Shown: positions 38,752 to 47,734 of the stretch, piece by piece
How positions within the stretch are numbered: position 1 is the first letter of the stretch
How the letters are laid out: each line of letters starts with the position of its first letter
DNA from: Staphylococcus equorum
GTDB lineage: Bacteria; Bacillota; Bacilli; Staphylococcales; Staphylococcaceae
Reading direction: 5' to 3'
Assembly (NCBI RefSeq): GCF_029024965.1
Contig: NZ_CP118982.1
Location: 1,240,001-1,304,000, forward strand
Length of the DNA stretch: 64,000 nt
Notes under the pieces: model-generated
Databases searched by the model: none
What the model was told of the DNA's origin: nothing
Seen by the model: the letters and a program-made list of their open reading frames with translations, nothing else
Program-made: the position numbers and the translations under genes

Positions 38752-38824
38752 AAAGGATGATTTCATTAGAAATCATCCTTTCTTGCTGTCAACAAACGTG
38801 TGAAGTTTTGTTGACAGTTTTTTT
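38752..38824 (+). terminator. Tandem terminators after the DUF1292 gene
   Basis: Hairpin 1 pairs AAAGGATGATTT (38752-38763) with AAATCATCCTTT (38770-38781). Hairpin 2 pairs CTGTCAACAAA (38786-38796) with TTTTGTTGACAG, then T7 (38818-38824). The second is the stronger terminator. Confidence 0.88.
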
Positions 38825-39146
38825 ATCGTTGGCATAAGTCCCCGTCCAGTTCATATTCTAAACAGAGACTTCCGTTTTGGTAAACACAACATAAAGCTCA
38901 CCACAGCTTCAAAGCACAATTTACACTTATATTTTATGCTAGTTTATGGTAAAATATATAAAGTTAATTTCAATCGTACGTTATGTATATTTATGATATA
39001 TCTCTGTATCAATACTTGAACGTGTACCCTTATAAAAAGCGAGTAACCAATTACTTTTATTAAAGACAATCAGTCAATTTATTCTGACTGATTTATTTTA
39101 TTATTTAAATCGAAAGTATCATTTTACAACAAAGGAAGTTATGAAA
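38825..39146 (+). other. trmR upstream region; promoter and a terminator-like hairpin
   Basis: There is no gene in this interval. An extended -10 TGGTAAAAT lies at 38947-38955. Downstream are a small AGTAA/TTACT hairpin (39042-39055) and a 9-base perfect stem AATCAGTCA/TGACTGATT (39068-39093) followed by a T-rich tail, 40 bases before trmR. A transcript from this promoter could end there, so the stem may be an attenuator for trmR or the end of a short RNA of about 140 bases. Confidence 0.35.
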
Positions 39147-39788
39147 ATGGATAATAATCAATTATATTTGTTAAATTTGCATAAGCAAACTGATAAAGAT
39201 ATTGAATCATTAAGAACCTATGCAGAGGAAAATCAAGTGCCCATCGTTGATAAGCTCACTTTAGAAATGATAAAACAAATTATTAGATTACATAAACCTA
39301 TTAATATTTTAGAAATTGGAACTGCAATTGGTTATAGCGCTATGCAATTTGCCTCTATTTCTGAAAAAATTAATGTGACTACAATTGAACGTAATGTAGA
39401 AATGCAAGATAAAGCGAAAGAAAATATTGAGTTATTTCAATATTATAACCAAATTAGATTAATTGAAGGCGATGCATTGGAGCAAGTTGAAAATGTGGAT
39501 GATCGCAGCTATGATATGATATTTATTGATGCAGCGAAGGCACAATCCAAAAAGTTTTTTGAACTTTATACGCCTTTATTAAAAGTAGGGGGCATCGTAG
39601 TTACTGACAACGTACTTTATCACGGTTTTGTATCTGATATTTCTGTCGTTCGTAATAGAAATGTCCGACAAATGGTAAAGAAAGTACAAGATTACAATGA
39701 ATGGCTAATGAACCACACGGATTATACTACTAATTTTTTAAACATGGATGATGGTTTGGCAATTTCAATTAAAGGGGAATCAAAATGA
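39147..39788 (+). CDS. trmR: tRNA 5-hydroxyuridine methyltransferase TrmR
   Basis: TrmR (YrrM) uses SAM to methylate ho5U34 to mo5U34 in Firmicute tRNAs. The 213-aa O-methyltransferase shows motif I ILEIGTAIGYSAMQFA (about 53-68), IDAAKAQSKKFF (about 128-139) and VTDNVLYHG (about 154-162). I prefer the ATG at 39147, eight bases after AAGGAAG; the ATG at 39141 is only two bases from it. Its stop overlaps the first U32 gene, and it forms the modification unit with trhP1 and trhP2. Confidence 0.93.
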   Translation: MDNNQLYLLNLHKQTDKDIESLRTYAEENQVPIVDKLTLEMIKQIIRLHKPINILEIGTAIGYSAMQFASISEKINVTTIERNVEMQDKAKENIELFQYYNQIRLIEGDALEQVENVDDRSYDMIFIDAAKAQSKKFFELYTPLLKVGGIVVTDNVLYHGFVSDISVVRNRNVRQMVKKVQDYNEWLMNHTDYTTNFLNMDDGLAISIKGESK

Positions 39789-40708
39789 CAGAATTATTAG
39801 TAACACCAAAATCTGTTGCACATATTGAAACATTAATTGGAAAAGGTGCTGATGCTTTTGTAATTGGCGAACAAAAATTCGGCTTAAGGCTTGCAGGTGA
39901 ATTTAATAAAGATGACATGATAAAAGCTGTGAATTTAATACATAGTCAAGGTAAAAAAGCTTATGCTGCTGTTAATGGCATTTTTCATAATTATCATCTG
40001 AACGCATTAGCGTCTTATATTAATTTTTTGCATGAAATTAAAGTAGACCGAATTATATTTGGTGACCCGGCAGTGGTTATGTTTGTAAAAGAACAAGCAC
40101 ATCCAATCCCATTAAATTGGGATGCTGAAGCACTTGTTACCAATTATTTTCAATGTAATTATTGGGGAAAAAAAGGTGCTCAACGTGCTCAATTAGCTAG
40201 AGAGCTTAGTTTAGAAGAGATTATTAATATTAAGGAAAATGCTGATGTTGAGATTGAAGTTCAAGTGCATGGAATGACTTGCATGTTCCAATCTAAACGT
40301 ATGCTATTAGGCAATTATTATACATTTCAAGAACGACAAATGAAAATTGAAAGAAATAAACAAGCAAATGAATTATTATTATACGATGAAGAACGTGATA
40401 ATAAATATCCGGTGTATGAGGATTATAATGGTACACATATCATGTCACCTAATGATATATGTCTCATTGAAGAGTTAGAGCCACTTTTAGCAGCAGGTAT
40501 AGATGCATTGAAAATAGATGGTGTATTACAATCAGAAACCTATATTAATGTATGTACAGAACAATATAGAGAAGCCATTGATTTATATAACGAAGATCCT
40601 GAAGTTTATGAAGATGAAAAATTTATGCTTGTCGACCCAATTGAAGCTATACAACCAGAACATCGTCCGTTTGACGAAGGCTTTTTATTTAAACAAACAG
40701 TATATTGA
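39785..40708 (+). CDS. trhP1: tRNA U34 hydroxylation protein, U32 family (TrhP1/YrrN)
   Basis: U32 peptidase-like proteins of this branch make ho5U34 in tRNA using prephenate-derived chemistry rather than acting as proteases. The 307-aa product is the shorter of the two, with the signature-like region VEIEVQVHGMTCMFQSKRMLLGNY (about 155-178) and a TIM-barrel-like core. The Bacillus yrrMNO order is retained. ATGA overlap with trmR and a 13-base gap to trhP2 indicate one operon. Confidence 0.9.
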   Translation: MTELLVTPKSVAHIETLIGKGADAFVIGEQKFGLRLAGEFNKDDMIKAVNLIHSQGKKAYAAVNGIFHNYHLNALASYINFLHEIKVDRIIFGDPAVVMFVKEQAHPIPLNWDAEALVTNYFQCNYWGKKGAQRAQLARELSLEEIINIKENADVEIEVQVHGMTCMFQSKRMLLGNYYTFQERQMKIERNKQANELLLYDEERDNKYPVYEDYNGTHIMSPNDICLIEELEPLLAAGIDALKIDGVLQSETYINVCTEQYREAIDLYNEDPEVYEDEKFMLVDPIEAIQPEHRPFDEGFLFKQTVY

Positions 40709-40721
40709 TGGAGGTTTAACA

Positions 40722-41990
40722 GTGAAAGTTTTAGAAGAAGTTAAATTACATAATAAACCTAAAATGAATAAACCTGAACTTCTGGCTCCGGCTGGTAATT
40801 TAGAAAAATTAAAAATTGCAGTACACTATGGAGCAGATGCTGTGTTCCTCGGTGGACAAGAATACGGTTTAAGATCAAATGCAGATAATTTTACAATGGA
40901 TGAAATTAAAGAAGGCGTTGAATTTGCACAACGCTATGGTGCTAAAATTTATGTTACTACCAATATCATTGCGCATGATGAAAATATAAATGGATTAGAT
41001 GATTATTTGCGTAATTTAGCCTTAACTGGTGCAACAGGCATTATCGTTGCTGACCCTCTTATTATTGAAACATGTAAACGTGTGGCACCTAAATTAGAGA
41101 TACATTTATCTACACAGCAATCTCTTTCAAATTATAAAGCCGTTGAATTTTGGAAAGAAGAAGGCTTAGATCGAGTGGTATTAGCTCGTGAAACTGGAGC
41201 AATGGAAATGAAAGAGATGAAGGAAAAAGTAAATATTGAAATCGAATCTTTTATACATGGTGCGATGTGTATTGCTTATTCAGGAAGATGTACTTTAAGC
41301 AATCATATGACAGCGCGTGATTCCAATAGGGGTGGTTGTTGTCAAAGTTGTCGTTGGGATTATGACTTGTTACAAGTAGATCAACACGGCGAGTTAGATT
41401 TGTTCTATGACGATGATGAAGTTGCGCCATTTGCAATGAGTCCTAAAGATTTAAAACTAATCGAAGCTATACCAAAAATGATGGATATTGACGTTGATTC
41501 TTTAAAAATTGAAGGACGTATGAAATCTATTCATTATATTGCAACAGTTGTTTCTGTGTATCGCAAAGTCATCGATGCTTATGCGGAGGATCCAGAACAT
41601 TTTAAAATCAAGCCAGAATGGTTAATCGAATTAGATAAATGTGCCAATAGAGATACGGCCTCAGCGTTTATTGAAGGCACGCCAGGCTATGAAGAACAAA
41701 TGTTTGGGCAACAAAATAAAAAGAATGCATCATTTGACTTTTGTGGTTTAGTATTAGACTATGATAGTTCTACCCATATAGCCACAGTGCAACAACGTAA
41801 TAAATTTGAACCTGGACAAGAAATCGAATTTTTTGGCCCTGAAATTGAAACATTTAGACAAGTTGTGGATACAATTTATGATGAAGAAGGTAATGAACTT
41901 GATGCTGCACGCCACCCATTGCAAATCGTGCAAATCAAAGTCGATCATCCAATTTATACCAACAACATGATGAGAAAGGAAATTGGATAA
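40722..41990 (+). CDS. trhP2: tRNA U34 hydroxylation protein, U32 family (TrhP2/YrrO)
   Basis: The larger U32 family partner, 422 aa. It has [25 protein letters not shown] near the start, the signature [22 protein letters not shown] (about 175-196) with the [12 protein letters not shown] cysteine cluster (about 200-212) and a C-terminal beta domain. I chose the GTG at 40722 after GGAGGT; the much longer frame upstream runs through trhP1. Its stop overlaps the udk start (TAATG). Confidence 0.92.
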   Translation: MKVLEEVKLHNKPKMNKPELLAPAGNLEKLKIAVHYGADAVFLGGQEYGLRSNADNFTMDEIKEGVEFAQRYGAKIYVTTNIIAHDENINGLDDYLRNLALTGATGIIVADPLIIETCKRVAPKLEIHLSTQQSLSNYKAVEFWKEEGLDRVVLARETGAMEMKEMKEKVNIEIESFIHGAMCIAYSGRCTLSNHMTARDSNRGGCCQSCRWDYDLLQVDQHGELDLFYDDDEVAPFAMSPKDLKLIEAIPKMMDIDVDSLKIEGRMKSIHYIATVVSVYRKVIDAYAEDPEHFKIKPEWLIELDKCANRDTASAFIEGTPGYEEQMFGQQNKKNASFDFCGLVLDYDSSTHIATVQQRNKFEPGQEIEFFGPEIETFRQVVDTIYDEEGNELDAARHPLQIVQIKVDHPIYTNNMMRKEIG

Positions 41991-42613
41991 TGAATAGTAC
42001 GACAATTATAGGAATTGCAGGCGGCTCCGGATCGGGGAAAACATCAGTAACAAATGAAATTATGAAGAATTTAGAAGGTCATAGTGTTGCACTATTGGCT
42101 CAAGACTATTATTATAAAGACCAATCGCATTTAACTTTTGATGAACGCTTGGAAACCAATTATGACCATCCGTTTGCATTTGATAATGATTTGTTAATCG
42201 AGAATTTAAATGATTTGAGAAATGGGAAACAAATTGAAGTTCCAACGTATGATTATTCAAATCATACGAGAAGTGATAAAACGATTGCATTTAAGCCAAA
42301 AGATGTTATTATCGTGGAAGGTATATTTGCGCTTGAAAACAAAACATTAAGAGATTTAATGGATGTCAAAATTTATGTTGATACTGATGCTGATTTGCGT
42401 ATCTTAAGGCGGTTACTTCGAGATACTGAAGAAAGAGGCCGTACTATGGATTCTGTTATAAATCAGTATTTAAATGTGGTGCGACCAATGCATAATCAAT
42501 TTATAGAGCCAACTAAAAGATATGCAGATATTATTATTCCAGAAGGTGGCAGTAATAAAGTAGCAATCGATATAATGACGACAAAGATTCAAACTTTAGT
42601 AAGTAAACAATAG
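41990..42613 (+). CDS. udk: Uridine kinase
   Basis: Udk phosphorylates uridine and cytidine for pyrimidine salvage. The 207-aa protein has the P-loop GGSGSGKTS (11-19), [10 protein letters not shown] (about 37-46), the [14 protein letters not shown] substrate region (about 84-97) and the [13 protein letters not shown] lid (about 132-144). Overlap with trhP2 places it in the tRNA-modification operon, as in Bacillus. Confidence 0.96.
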   Translation: MNSTTIIGIAGGSGSGKTSVTNEIMKNLEGHSVALLAQDYYYKDQSHLTFDERLETNYDHPFAFDNDLLIENLNDLRNGKQIEVPTYDYSNHTRSDKTIAFKPKDVIIVEGIFALENKTLRDLMDVKIYVDTDADLRILRRLLRDTEERGRTMDSVINQYLNVVRPMHNQFIEPTKRYADIIIPEGGSNKVAIDIMTTKIQTLVSKQ

Positions 42614-42640
42614 TATGTATATGTAAAGGAAGATGACATA

Positions 42641-43117
42641 ATGGAAAATCAAAAGCAATATCCAATGACTCAAGAGGGTTTTGAGAAGCTAGAACATGAG
42701 TTAGAAGAATTAAAAACAGTTAAACGACCAGAAGTCGTTGAAAAAATTAAAGTAGCACGTTCTTTTGGTGACTTATCTGAGAACTCAGAGTACGATGCTG
42801 CAAAAGACGAACAAGGATTTATCGAACAAGATATTCAACGTGTAGAACATATGTTACGTAATGCACAGATTATCGAAGATACTGGTGATAACAATGAAGT
42901 TAAAATTGGTAAAACAGTAACAATTGTTGAATTACCAGGCGAAGAAGAAGAAGAATACCAAATTGTTGGTTCGGCTGAATCTGATGCATTCAATGGTAAA
43001 ATTTCTAATGAATCACCAATGGCTAAAAGTTTAATTGGTAAAAAATTAGAAGAAGAAGTACGTGTACCGTTACCTAATGGTGGCGAAATAAACGTTATTA
43101 TTAAAAATATTAAATAA
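42641..43117 (+). CDS. greA: Transcription elongation factor GreA
   Basis: GreA enters the RNA polymerase secondary channel and rescues backtracked complexes by transcript cleavage. The 158-aa protein has the N-terminal coiled coil (about 1-77) with the acidic tip [15 protein letters not shown] (about 43-57) and a C-terminal FKBP-like domain ([21 protein letters not shown] onward). AAAGGAAG precedes the ATG. It ends the trmR-udk operon at a strong terminator. Confidence 0.97.
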   Translation: MENQKQYPMTQEGFEKLEHELEELKTVKRPEVVEKIKVARSFGDLSENSEYDAAKDEQGFIEQDIQRVEHMLRNAQIIEDTGDNNEVKIGKTVTIVELPGEEEEEYQIVGSAESDAFNGKISNESPMAKSLIGKKLEEEVRVPLPNGGEINVIIKNIK

Positions 43118-43118
43118 A

Positions 43119-43156
43119 AAAATCCCCTTAAACATATATATGTTTAAGGGGATTTT
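43119..43156. terminator. Perfect 38-base palindromic terminator after greA
   Basis: AAAATCCCCTTAAACATAT and its exact complement form a 19-base perfect palindrome with A-rich and T-rich ends. Confidence 0.93.
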
Positions 43157-43325
43157 ACACTATATAAAAGTAATTATATACTTGATGGTAACATTTTGTT
43201 AACTTAATGATAAGAATCAAGTTTTAGAATAATATTGCTATTTTATTTACTAATATACTTTGTTTAATAAACGTTTACTTATTATTAGTAATAACTTTTT
43301 GTATTAAACACAATTTTAAAATAAA

Positions 43326-43382
43326 TGATATACTATGAATAGCATGTGCACAATATAGTTTATTTGAAGATAAACTATATTG
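43326..43382 (+). promoter_or_regulatory. Oxoproline-operon promoter with 12-base inverted repeat
   Basis: An extended -10 TGATATACT (43326-43334) predicts a start near 43341. Ten bases later lies a perfect dyad, CAATATAGTTTA (43351-43362), eight bases, TAAACTATATTG (43371-43382). It ends ten bases before the AAAGGGGG ribosome-binding site of pxpB. There is no T-run, so it is an operator or a 5'-UTR stem rather than a terminator. Confidence 0.55.
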
Positions 43383-43408
43383 TAAATGTAATAAAGGGGG
43401 CATAATCT

Positions 43409-44131
43409 TTGAATTATAAATTAATTAATGAACAAACGATTATGATATATTTTGAAGAGCGTATTGATCCTGATACGTTTCAAAAGGTACAACGCGTTGA
43501 ACAATATATTAAAGCACAAAACAATCCAGCGATTATTGAAGTAGTCTCTTCGTATCGCGCAATTATGTTAACCATTGATATCACTAAAAGTGATTTAACC
43601 TATATAATTAAAGCGCTTAATTTAAATCAAATGGACATAACAAAATTTAATGATACAGCTACACCAACACAAACAATTAATATACCAGTGTTATATGGTG
43701 GAAGTTATGGACAAGATATTCAAGAGGTAGCATCGCATAATAATTTAACTACTAAAGAGGTTATACGAATACATACTGAAAATACTTATTTAATTTATAT
43801 GCTAGGTTTTATGCCTGGCTTTCCTTTTTTAGGAGGATTAGATACGCAATTACATACGCCAAGACGTCAAGAACCGAGGACAAGCATTCATGCAGGTTCT
43901 GTAGGTATTGCTAATAATCAAACAGGTCTCTATCCAAAACAATCGCCTGGTGGTTGGCAAATTATAGGACGTACGCCTATTAGAGTGTTTGATATTCATA
44001 GAGAACCTATGTGTTTATATGACGCAGGAGACTATATAAAATTTTATGCTATTGAAGTAGAAACATACCATCGTATATTAGATGAACAACAATATGACGA
44101 TTTTGATATAGAAAAGTGGGTGAAAATTTAA
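43409..44131 (+). CDS. pxpB: 5-oxoprolinase subunit PxpB (KipI/allophanate hydrolase subunit 1 family)
   Basis: PxpB and PxpC form the ATP-dependent 5-oxoproline-opening enzyme with PxpA. The 240-aa AHS1-domain protein has VPVLYGGSYGQDI-like and YLIYMLGFMPGFPFLGGLD blocks (about 128-147) and SVGIANNQTGLYPKQSPGGWQIIGRTP (about 165-190, quoted in part here as SPGGWQIIGRTP). The TTG start is preceded by AAAGGGGG. It is the first of six tightly spaced genes ending with a terminator. Confidence 0.93.
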   Translation: MNYKLINEQTIMIYFEERIDPDTFQKVQRVEQYIKAQNNPAIIEVVSSYRAIMLTIDITKSDLTYIIKALNLNQMDITKFNDTATPTQTINIPVLYGGSYGQDIQEVASHNNLTTKEVIRIHTENTYLIYMLGFMPGFPFLGGLDTQLHTPRRQEPRTSIHAGSVGIANNQTGLYPKQSPGGWQIIGRTPIRVFDIHREPMCLYDAGDYIKFYAIEVETYHRILDEQQYDDFDIEKWVKI

Positions 44132-44132
44132 T

Positions 44133-45143
44133 ATGTCTATAAAAATTTTAAATCCTGGACTATTTAGCACAATACAAGATCAAGGTAGAATTGGTTTTCA
44201 AAATCAAGGCTTTTCAAATGCAGGCGTGTTAGATCAATATGCATATAGATTAGGTCAAACACTTATTGGAAATAATGGACCTGCAATTGAATGCACAATT
44301 ATTGGGCCAACACTTCAATTTTTAGAAGATAATTCTTTTATTATCACTGGTGCGCAATTTAATGCCAAGATAAATGATGAAGTGATTGATGTTCAAACAG
44401 TAACTTCAGTGAAAAAAGGGGATGTATTGGAACTAGGTGCTGTAGTTAATGGTGCAAGAGGTTATATTTTGTTTGGTAAACCGATAGATGTTCCAATTGT
44501 AGCTAGTAGTTATGCAACGCATACACGTAGTCATATCGGAGGATATAAAGGACGTGCCTTAAAAGGATACGATGTAATTTTGTGTAAACAAGACGATACA
44601 TACCTTTCCCAAATAGGGTACAGTTTAGAATTAAATACTGAATCATTTAATAAAGATACAATTCAAATAATCGAAGGACCACAAATAAATCGATTCACTC
44701 AAGATGCGCAAGATAAATTAACAACAGTTGATTTTAAAATTTCAGAAAAATCAGACCGCATGGGATATCGATTACAAGGTGAGATAATTTCACCAATTAA
44801 TTCTGCGGATATCATTTCTGAACCAGTAGCTTTAGGTAGCATTCAAGTTCCGAACGATGGCAATCCAATTATTCTATTGAATGATAAACAAACAGTTGGT
44901 GGTTATACAAAAATTGCTACTGTATGTGCTTCAGATTTACATATTTTAGCACAGAAACAACCGGGGGACATGCTACATTTTGAATGGACAACGATTGAAG
45001 AAGCAACAAATAAATTAAAACAACAAGAATTAGATTTCAAGAAAGTATTAGAAAATACAATCGATACACCTATTTATAATACAGCGCAATTCAGACCAAC
45101 GGCTTCACGTATCAAAAAATTATTAAAAGGGGAATTAAAATGA
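44133..45143 (+). CDS. pxpC: 5-oxoprolinase subunit PxpC (KipA/AHS2 family)
   Basis: The 336-aa AHS2-domain protein opens with ILNPGLFSTIQDQGR (about 4-18), and has SDRMGYRLQG (about 206-215) and the C-terminal VPNDGNPIILLNDKQTVGGYTKIA region (shown in part: NDKQTVGGY). AHS1 plus AHS2 are homologous to the carboxyltransferase domain of urea carboxylase, which matters because the next two genes encode biotin carrier and biotin carboxylase. The ATG is one base after the pxpB stop, and its own stop overlaps the carrier gene. Confidence 0.93.
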   Translation: MSIKILNPGLFSTIQDQGRIGFQNQGFSNAGVLDQYAYRLGQTLIGNNGPAIECTIIGPTLQFLEDNSFIITGAQFNAKINDEVIDVQTVTSVKKGDVLELGAVVNGARGYILFGKPIDVPIVASSYATHTRSHIGGYKGRALKGYDVILCKQDDTYLSQIGYSLELNTESFNKDTIQIIEGPQINRFTQDAQDKLTTVDFKISEKSDRMGYRLQGEIISPINSADIISEPVALGSIQVPNDGNPIILLNDKQTVGGYTKIATVCASDLHILAQKQPGDMLHFEWTTIEEATNKLKQQELDFKKVLENTIDTPIYNTAQFRPTASRIKKLLKGELK

Positions 45144-45592
45144 ATCTTGAAAAAATCGAGCAATTAATAAAATTAGTAAAAGAAAACGAAGTTAAAAAAT
45201 TTGAATACAAAGATAGCAAAAGTGAAATATCTATAGATTTTAATGACAATAAATTACATTCATTTTCTTCCGATCATAGTTCACAAACTTTAGCCAACCA
45301 AGCATTCACTCAAAATCAAAGTGTAGCGGACGGCCAAACAAAGGAGCATGACAACTTTAAAGAAGTTAAATCACCAATGGTAGGTACGTTCTTCCAACAA
45401 GATGAAAAGGAGCTTACTGAGCCAATCATTCGTGTTGGTGATGAAATAAATAAAGGTGATACGATTGGTTTTATTGAAGCGATGAAAGTAATGAATGAAG
45501 TGAAAAGTGACATAGATGGTGTAGTGGAGGAAATCGTAGTAGCACATGGTGAGAATGTCGAATATAATCAGACGATTATTAAAATAAAATAA
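45140..45592 (+). CDS. Biotin carboxyl carrier protein of the oxoproline operon
   Basis: The 150-aa protein is of AccB type: an N-terminal helix (MNLEKIEQLIKLVKEN), a low-complexity Ser/Gln-rich linker (about 37-70) and a C-terminal biotinyl domain with the EAMKVMNEV motif, whose Lys (about 117) carries biotin. It overlaps the pxpC stop by four bases, so it is translated with the oxoproline genes rather than with a fatty-acid acc operon. Databases usually name it acetyl-CoA carboxylase BCCP. Confidence 0.92.
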   Translation: MNLEKIEQLIKLVKENEVKKFEYKDSKSEISIDFNDNKLHSFSSDHSSQTLANQAFTQNQSVADGQTKEHDNFKEVKSPMVGTFFQQDEKELTEPIIRVGDEINKGDTIGFIEAMKVMNEVKSDIDGVVEEIVVAHGENVEYNQTIIKIK

Positions 45593-45614
45593 GTGAAAGA
45601 AAGGGGCGTTTGCT

Positions 45615-46973
45615 GTGTATCGTTGTTTAATAGCAAACAGAGGAGAGATAGCTGTTAGAATTATCCGAGCATGTAGAGAGATGGATGTTGAAACAGTAGC
45701 TATATATGCATTAGGGGATGAAACGAGTTTACATGTGAGTTTAGCTGATCAAGCTATTTGCATAGGTGAGGCAAATCCACTAGAGAGTTATTTGAATCAA
45801 GATCGAATTATTAGCGCCGCCAAAATCAGTGGCGCTACTGCAATACATCCAGGGTATGGCTTTTTATCAGAGAGTACTTCTTTTGCACAAAAAGTAGAAG
45901 AAAATAATATTGATTTCATTGGCCCAACACAATTGACGATGGAAATGATGGGTGATAAAATCACCGCTCGTCAAACAGTTGATGATGCGGGCGTGCCAAT
46001 TATTCCTGGTTCTACGAATGCTGTGGAGTCAATTGAAGAAGTGAAGAAAATATCAAAAGATATTGGTTTCCCTCTAGTTTTAAAAGCTGCTAGCGGTGGC
46101 GGTGGTAAAGGTATTAGAATTGTTAAAACAGTTGGTGAATTAGCTAAAGCTTTTAAAGAAGCCAAGAGTGAGGGAGAAAAGTATTTTGGTGATGATCGTA
46201 TTTATGTTGAATCGTTCATTCCCGTAGCGAAACATGTAGAAGTTCAAGTCATTGGTGATGGTAAGAATAATTACATACATTTAGGGGAAAGAGATTGTTC
46301 TGTACAAAGAAAAAACCAAAAATTAATTGAAGAATCACCATGTGCAGCAATAACAGAAGAGACTAGAAATGCAATGTGTACTGATGCTGTCAAAGTCGCA
46401 AATGCTTCTAATTATAGAAGTGCAGGCACAATCGAATTTTTAGTAACAGACGAAGCATATTATTTCATTGAAATGAATGCGCGTATTCAAGTAGAACATA
46501 CGGTGACTGAAATGAGAGCGAATAGGGATTTACTACAAGCTCAACTATACTTGATGATAAATGGTGAATTGCCTTTTACACAGGAAGATATAGTTTTTGA
46601 TGGACATGTAATCGAAGCACGAATTAATGCAGAGAACCCAGAACGACAATTCCAACCTTCACCAGGTAAAGTAGAAGCATTACACTTACCACAAGGATTT
46701 AACGTACGTGTAGATAGTTTACTTTACCAAGGTTATACTGTTTCTCCTTACTATGATTCTTTAGTAGCAAAAGTGATTGTAAAAGCACCCGACAGACAAC
46801 GTGCAATCAATAAATTAAAAGTCACTTTAGATGAAATGGTGATAGACGGTTTTACAACAACTGCTGACTTTTTATACGCAGTATTATCATATCCATTGTA
46901 TGCAGATGGAGATGCAAAAGAAGTAGATATAAAATTTTTAGATAGACATCAAATTATCAAGGGGGTATCTTAA
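45615..46973 (+). CDS. Biotin carboxylase of the oxoproline operon
   Basis: The 452-aa ATP-grasp enzyme carboxylates biotin using bicarbonate and ATP. It shows [17 protein letters not shown] (about 6-22), the glycine-rich loop [14 protein letters not shown] (about 158-171), EVQVIGD (about 212-218) and the catalytic [15 protein letters not shown] (about 288-302). All active-site motifs are present. The start is GTG after AAGGGGCG. Its stop overlaps the pxpA start. Housekeeping accC is normally elsewhere in staphylococci, so this is probably a second copy with its own job. Confidence 0.92.
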   Translation: MYRCLIANRGEIAVRIIRACREMDVETVAIYALGDETSLHVSLADQAICIGEANPLESYLNQDRIISAAKISGATAIHPGYGFLSESTSFAQKVEENNIDFIGPTQLTMEMMGDKITARQTVDDAGVPIIPGSTNAVESIEEVKKISKDIGFPLVLKAASGGGGKGIRIVKTVGELAKAFKEAKSEGEKYFGDDRIYVESFIPVAKHVEVQVIGDGKNNYIHLGERDCSVQRKNQKLIEESPCAAITEETRNAMCTDAVKVANASNYRSAGTIEFLVTDEAYYFIEMNARIQVEHTVTEMRANRDLLQAQLYLMINGELPFTQEDIVFDGHVIEARINAENPERQFQPSPGKVEALHLPQGFNVRVDSLLYQGYTVSPYYDSLVAKVIVKAPDRQRAINKLKVTLDEMVIDGFTTTADFLYAVLSYPLYADGDAKEVDIKFLDRHQIIKGVS

Positions 46974-47731
46974 TGCAAGTAGACTTAAATTGTGATCTCG
47001 GTGAAGCATTCGGTAATTACTCATTTGGAGGGGATGAACAAATCATCCCACTAATTACTTCAGCAAATATCGCTTGTGGTTTTCACGCTGGTGACCAACA
47101 TGTAATGAATGAAACAATTAAATTAGCCAAAGCACATGGTGTAGGAATCGGTGCTCATCCAGGATTGCCAGATTTACAAGGATTTGGACGTAGAAATATG
47201 GATTTATCACCAAATGAAATTTATGATATTGTTGTTTATCAAATTGGTGCATTAAGTGGATTTTGTAAAATTCATAACGTGAAGATTAATCACGTAAAAC
47301 CGCATGGTGCCCTTTATCAAATGGGAGCTAGAAATAAAGATATAGCTCGTGCAATCGCACAAGCAGTATTTGATATTGACAAGACCCTAATATATGTGGG
47401 ATTATCTAACACGTCATTAATTTCTGAAGCTAAATTAGTTGGTTTAACAACAGCTTCAGAAGTCTTTGCAGATAGACGTTACGAAGACGATGGCCAACTT
47501 GTAAGTAGGAAAGAACACGATGCACTAATTACGGATACAAATGAAGCAATTGAGCAAGTAGTTAACATGGTGAAATCGCAAACCGTTGTCGCAAAAAGCC
47601 AAAAGACCATCAGCATAGAAGCTGATACAATTTGTGTGCATGGAGATGGTGCACATGCTCTCGAGTTTGTAACACAAATTAGAGAAAGATTAACGAAAGA
47701 AGGCGTTTCTATAAAAAGTCTAGGGGGCTAA
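46973..47731 (+). CDS. pxpA: 5-oxoprolinase subunit PxpA (LamB/YcsF family)
   Basis: PxpA is required with PxpBC for 5-oxoproline cleavage. The 252-aa protein opens with [12 protein letters not shown] and has [13 protein letters not shown] (about 30-42), [15 protein letters not shown] (about 61-75) and [10 protein letters not shown] (about 104-113), with conserved His and Asp that suggest a metal-dependent site. TAATG overlap with the biotin carboxylase gene and a three-base gap to the transporter mark it as an internal operon gene. Confidence 0.94.
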   Translation: MQVDLNCDLGEAFGNYSFGGDEQIIPLITSANIACGFHAGDQHVMNETIKLAKAHGVGIGAHPGLPDLQGFGRRNMDLSPNEIYDIVVYQIGALSGFCKIHNVKINHVKPHGALYQMGARNKDIARAIAQAVFDIDKTLIYVGLSNTSLISEAKLVGLTTASEVFADRRYEDDGQLVSRKEHDALITDTNEAIEQVVNMVKSQTVVAKSQKTISIEADTICVHGDGAHALEFVTQIRERLTKEGVSIKSLGG

Positions 47732-47734
47732 CCT

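Noticed and set aside
40518..40721. 68-codon N-terminal extension of trhP2
   Set aside because: It runs through the trhP1 coding region in another frame; GTG 40722 has GGAGGT at proper spacing.
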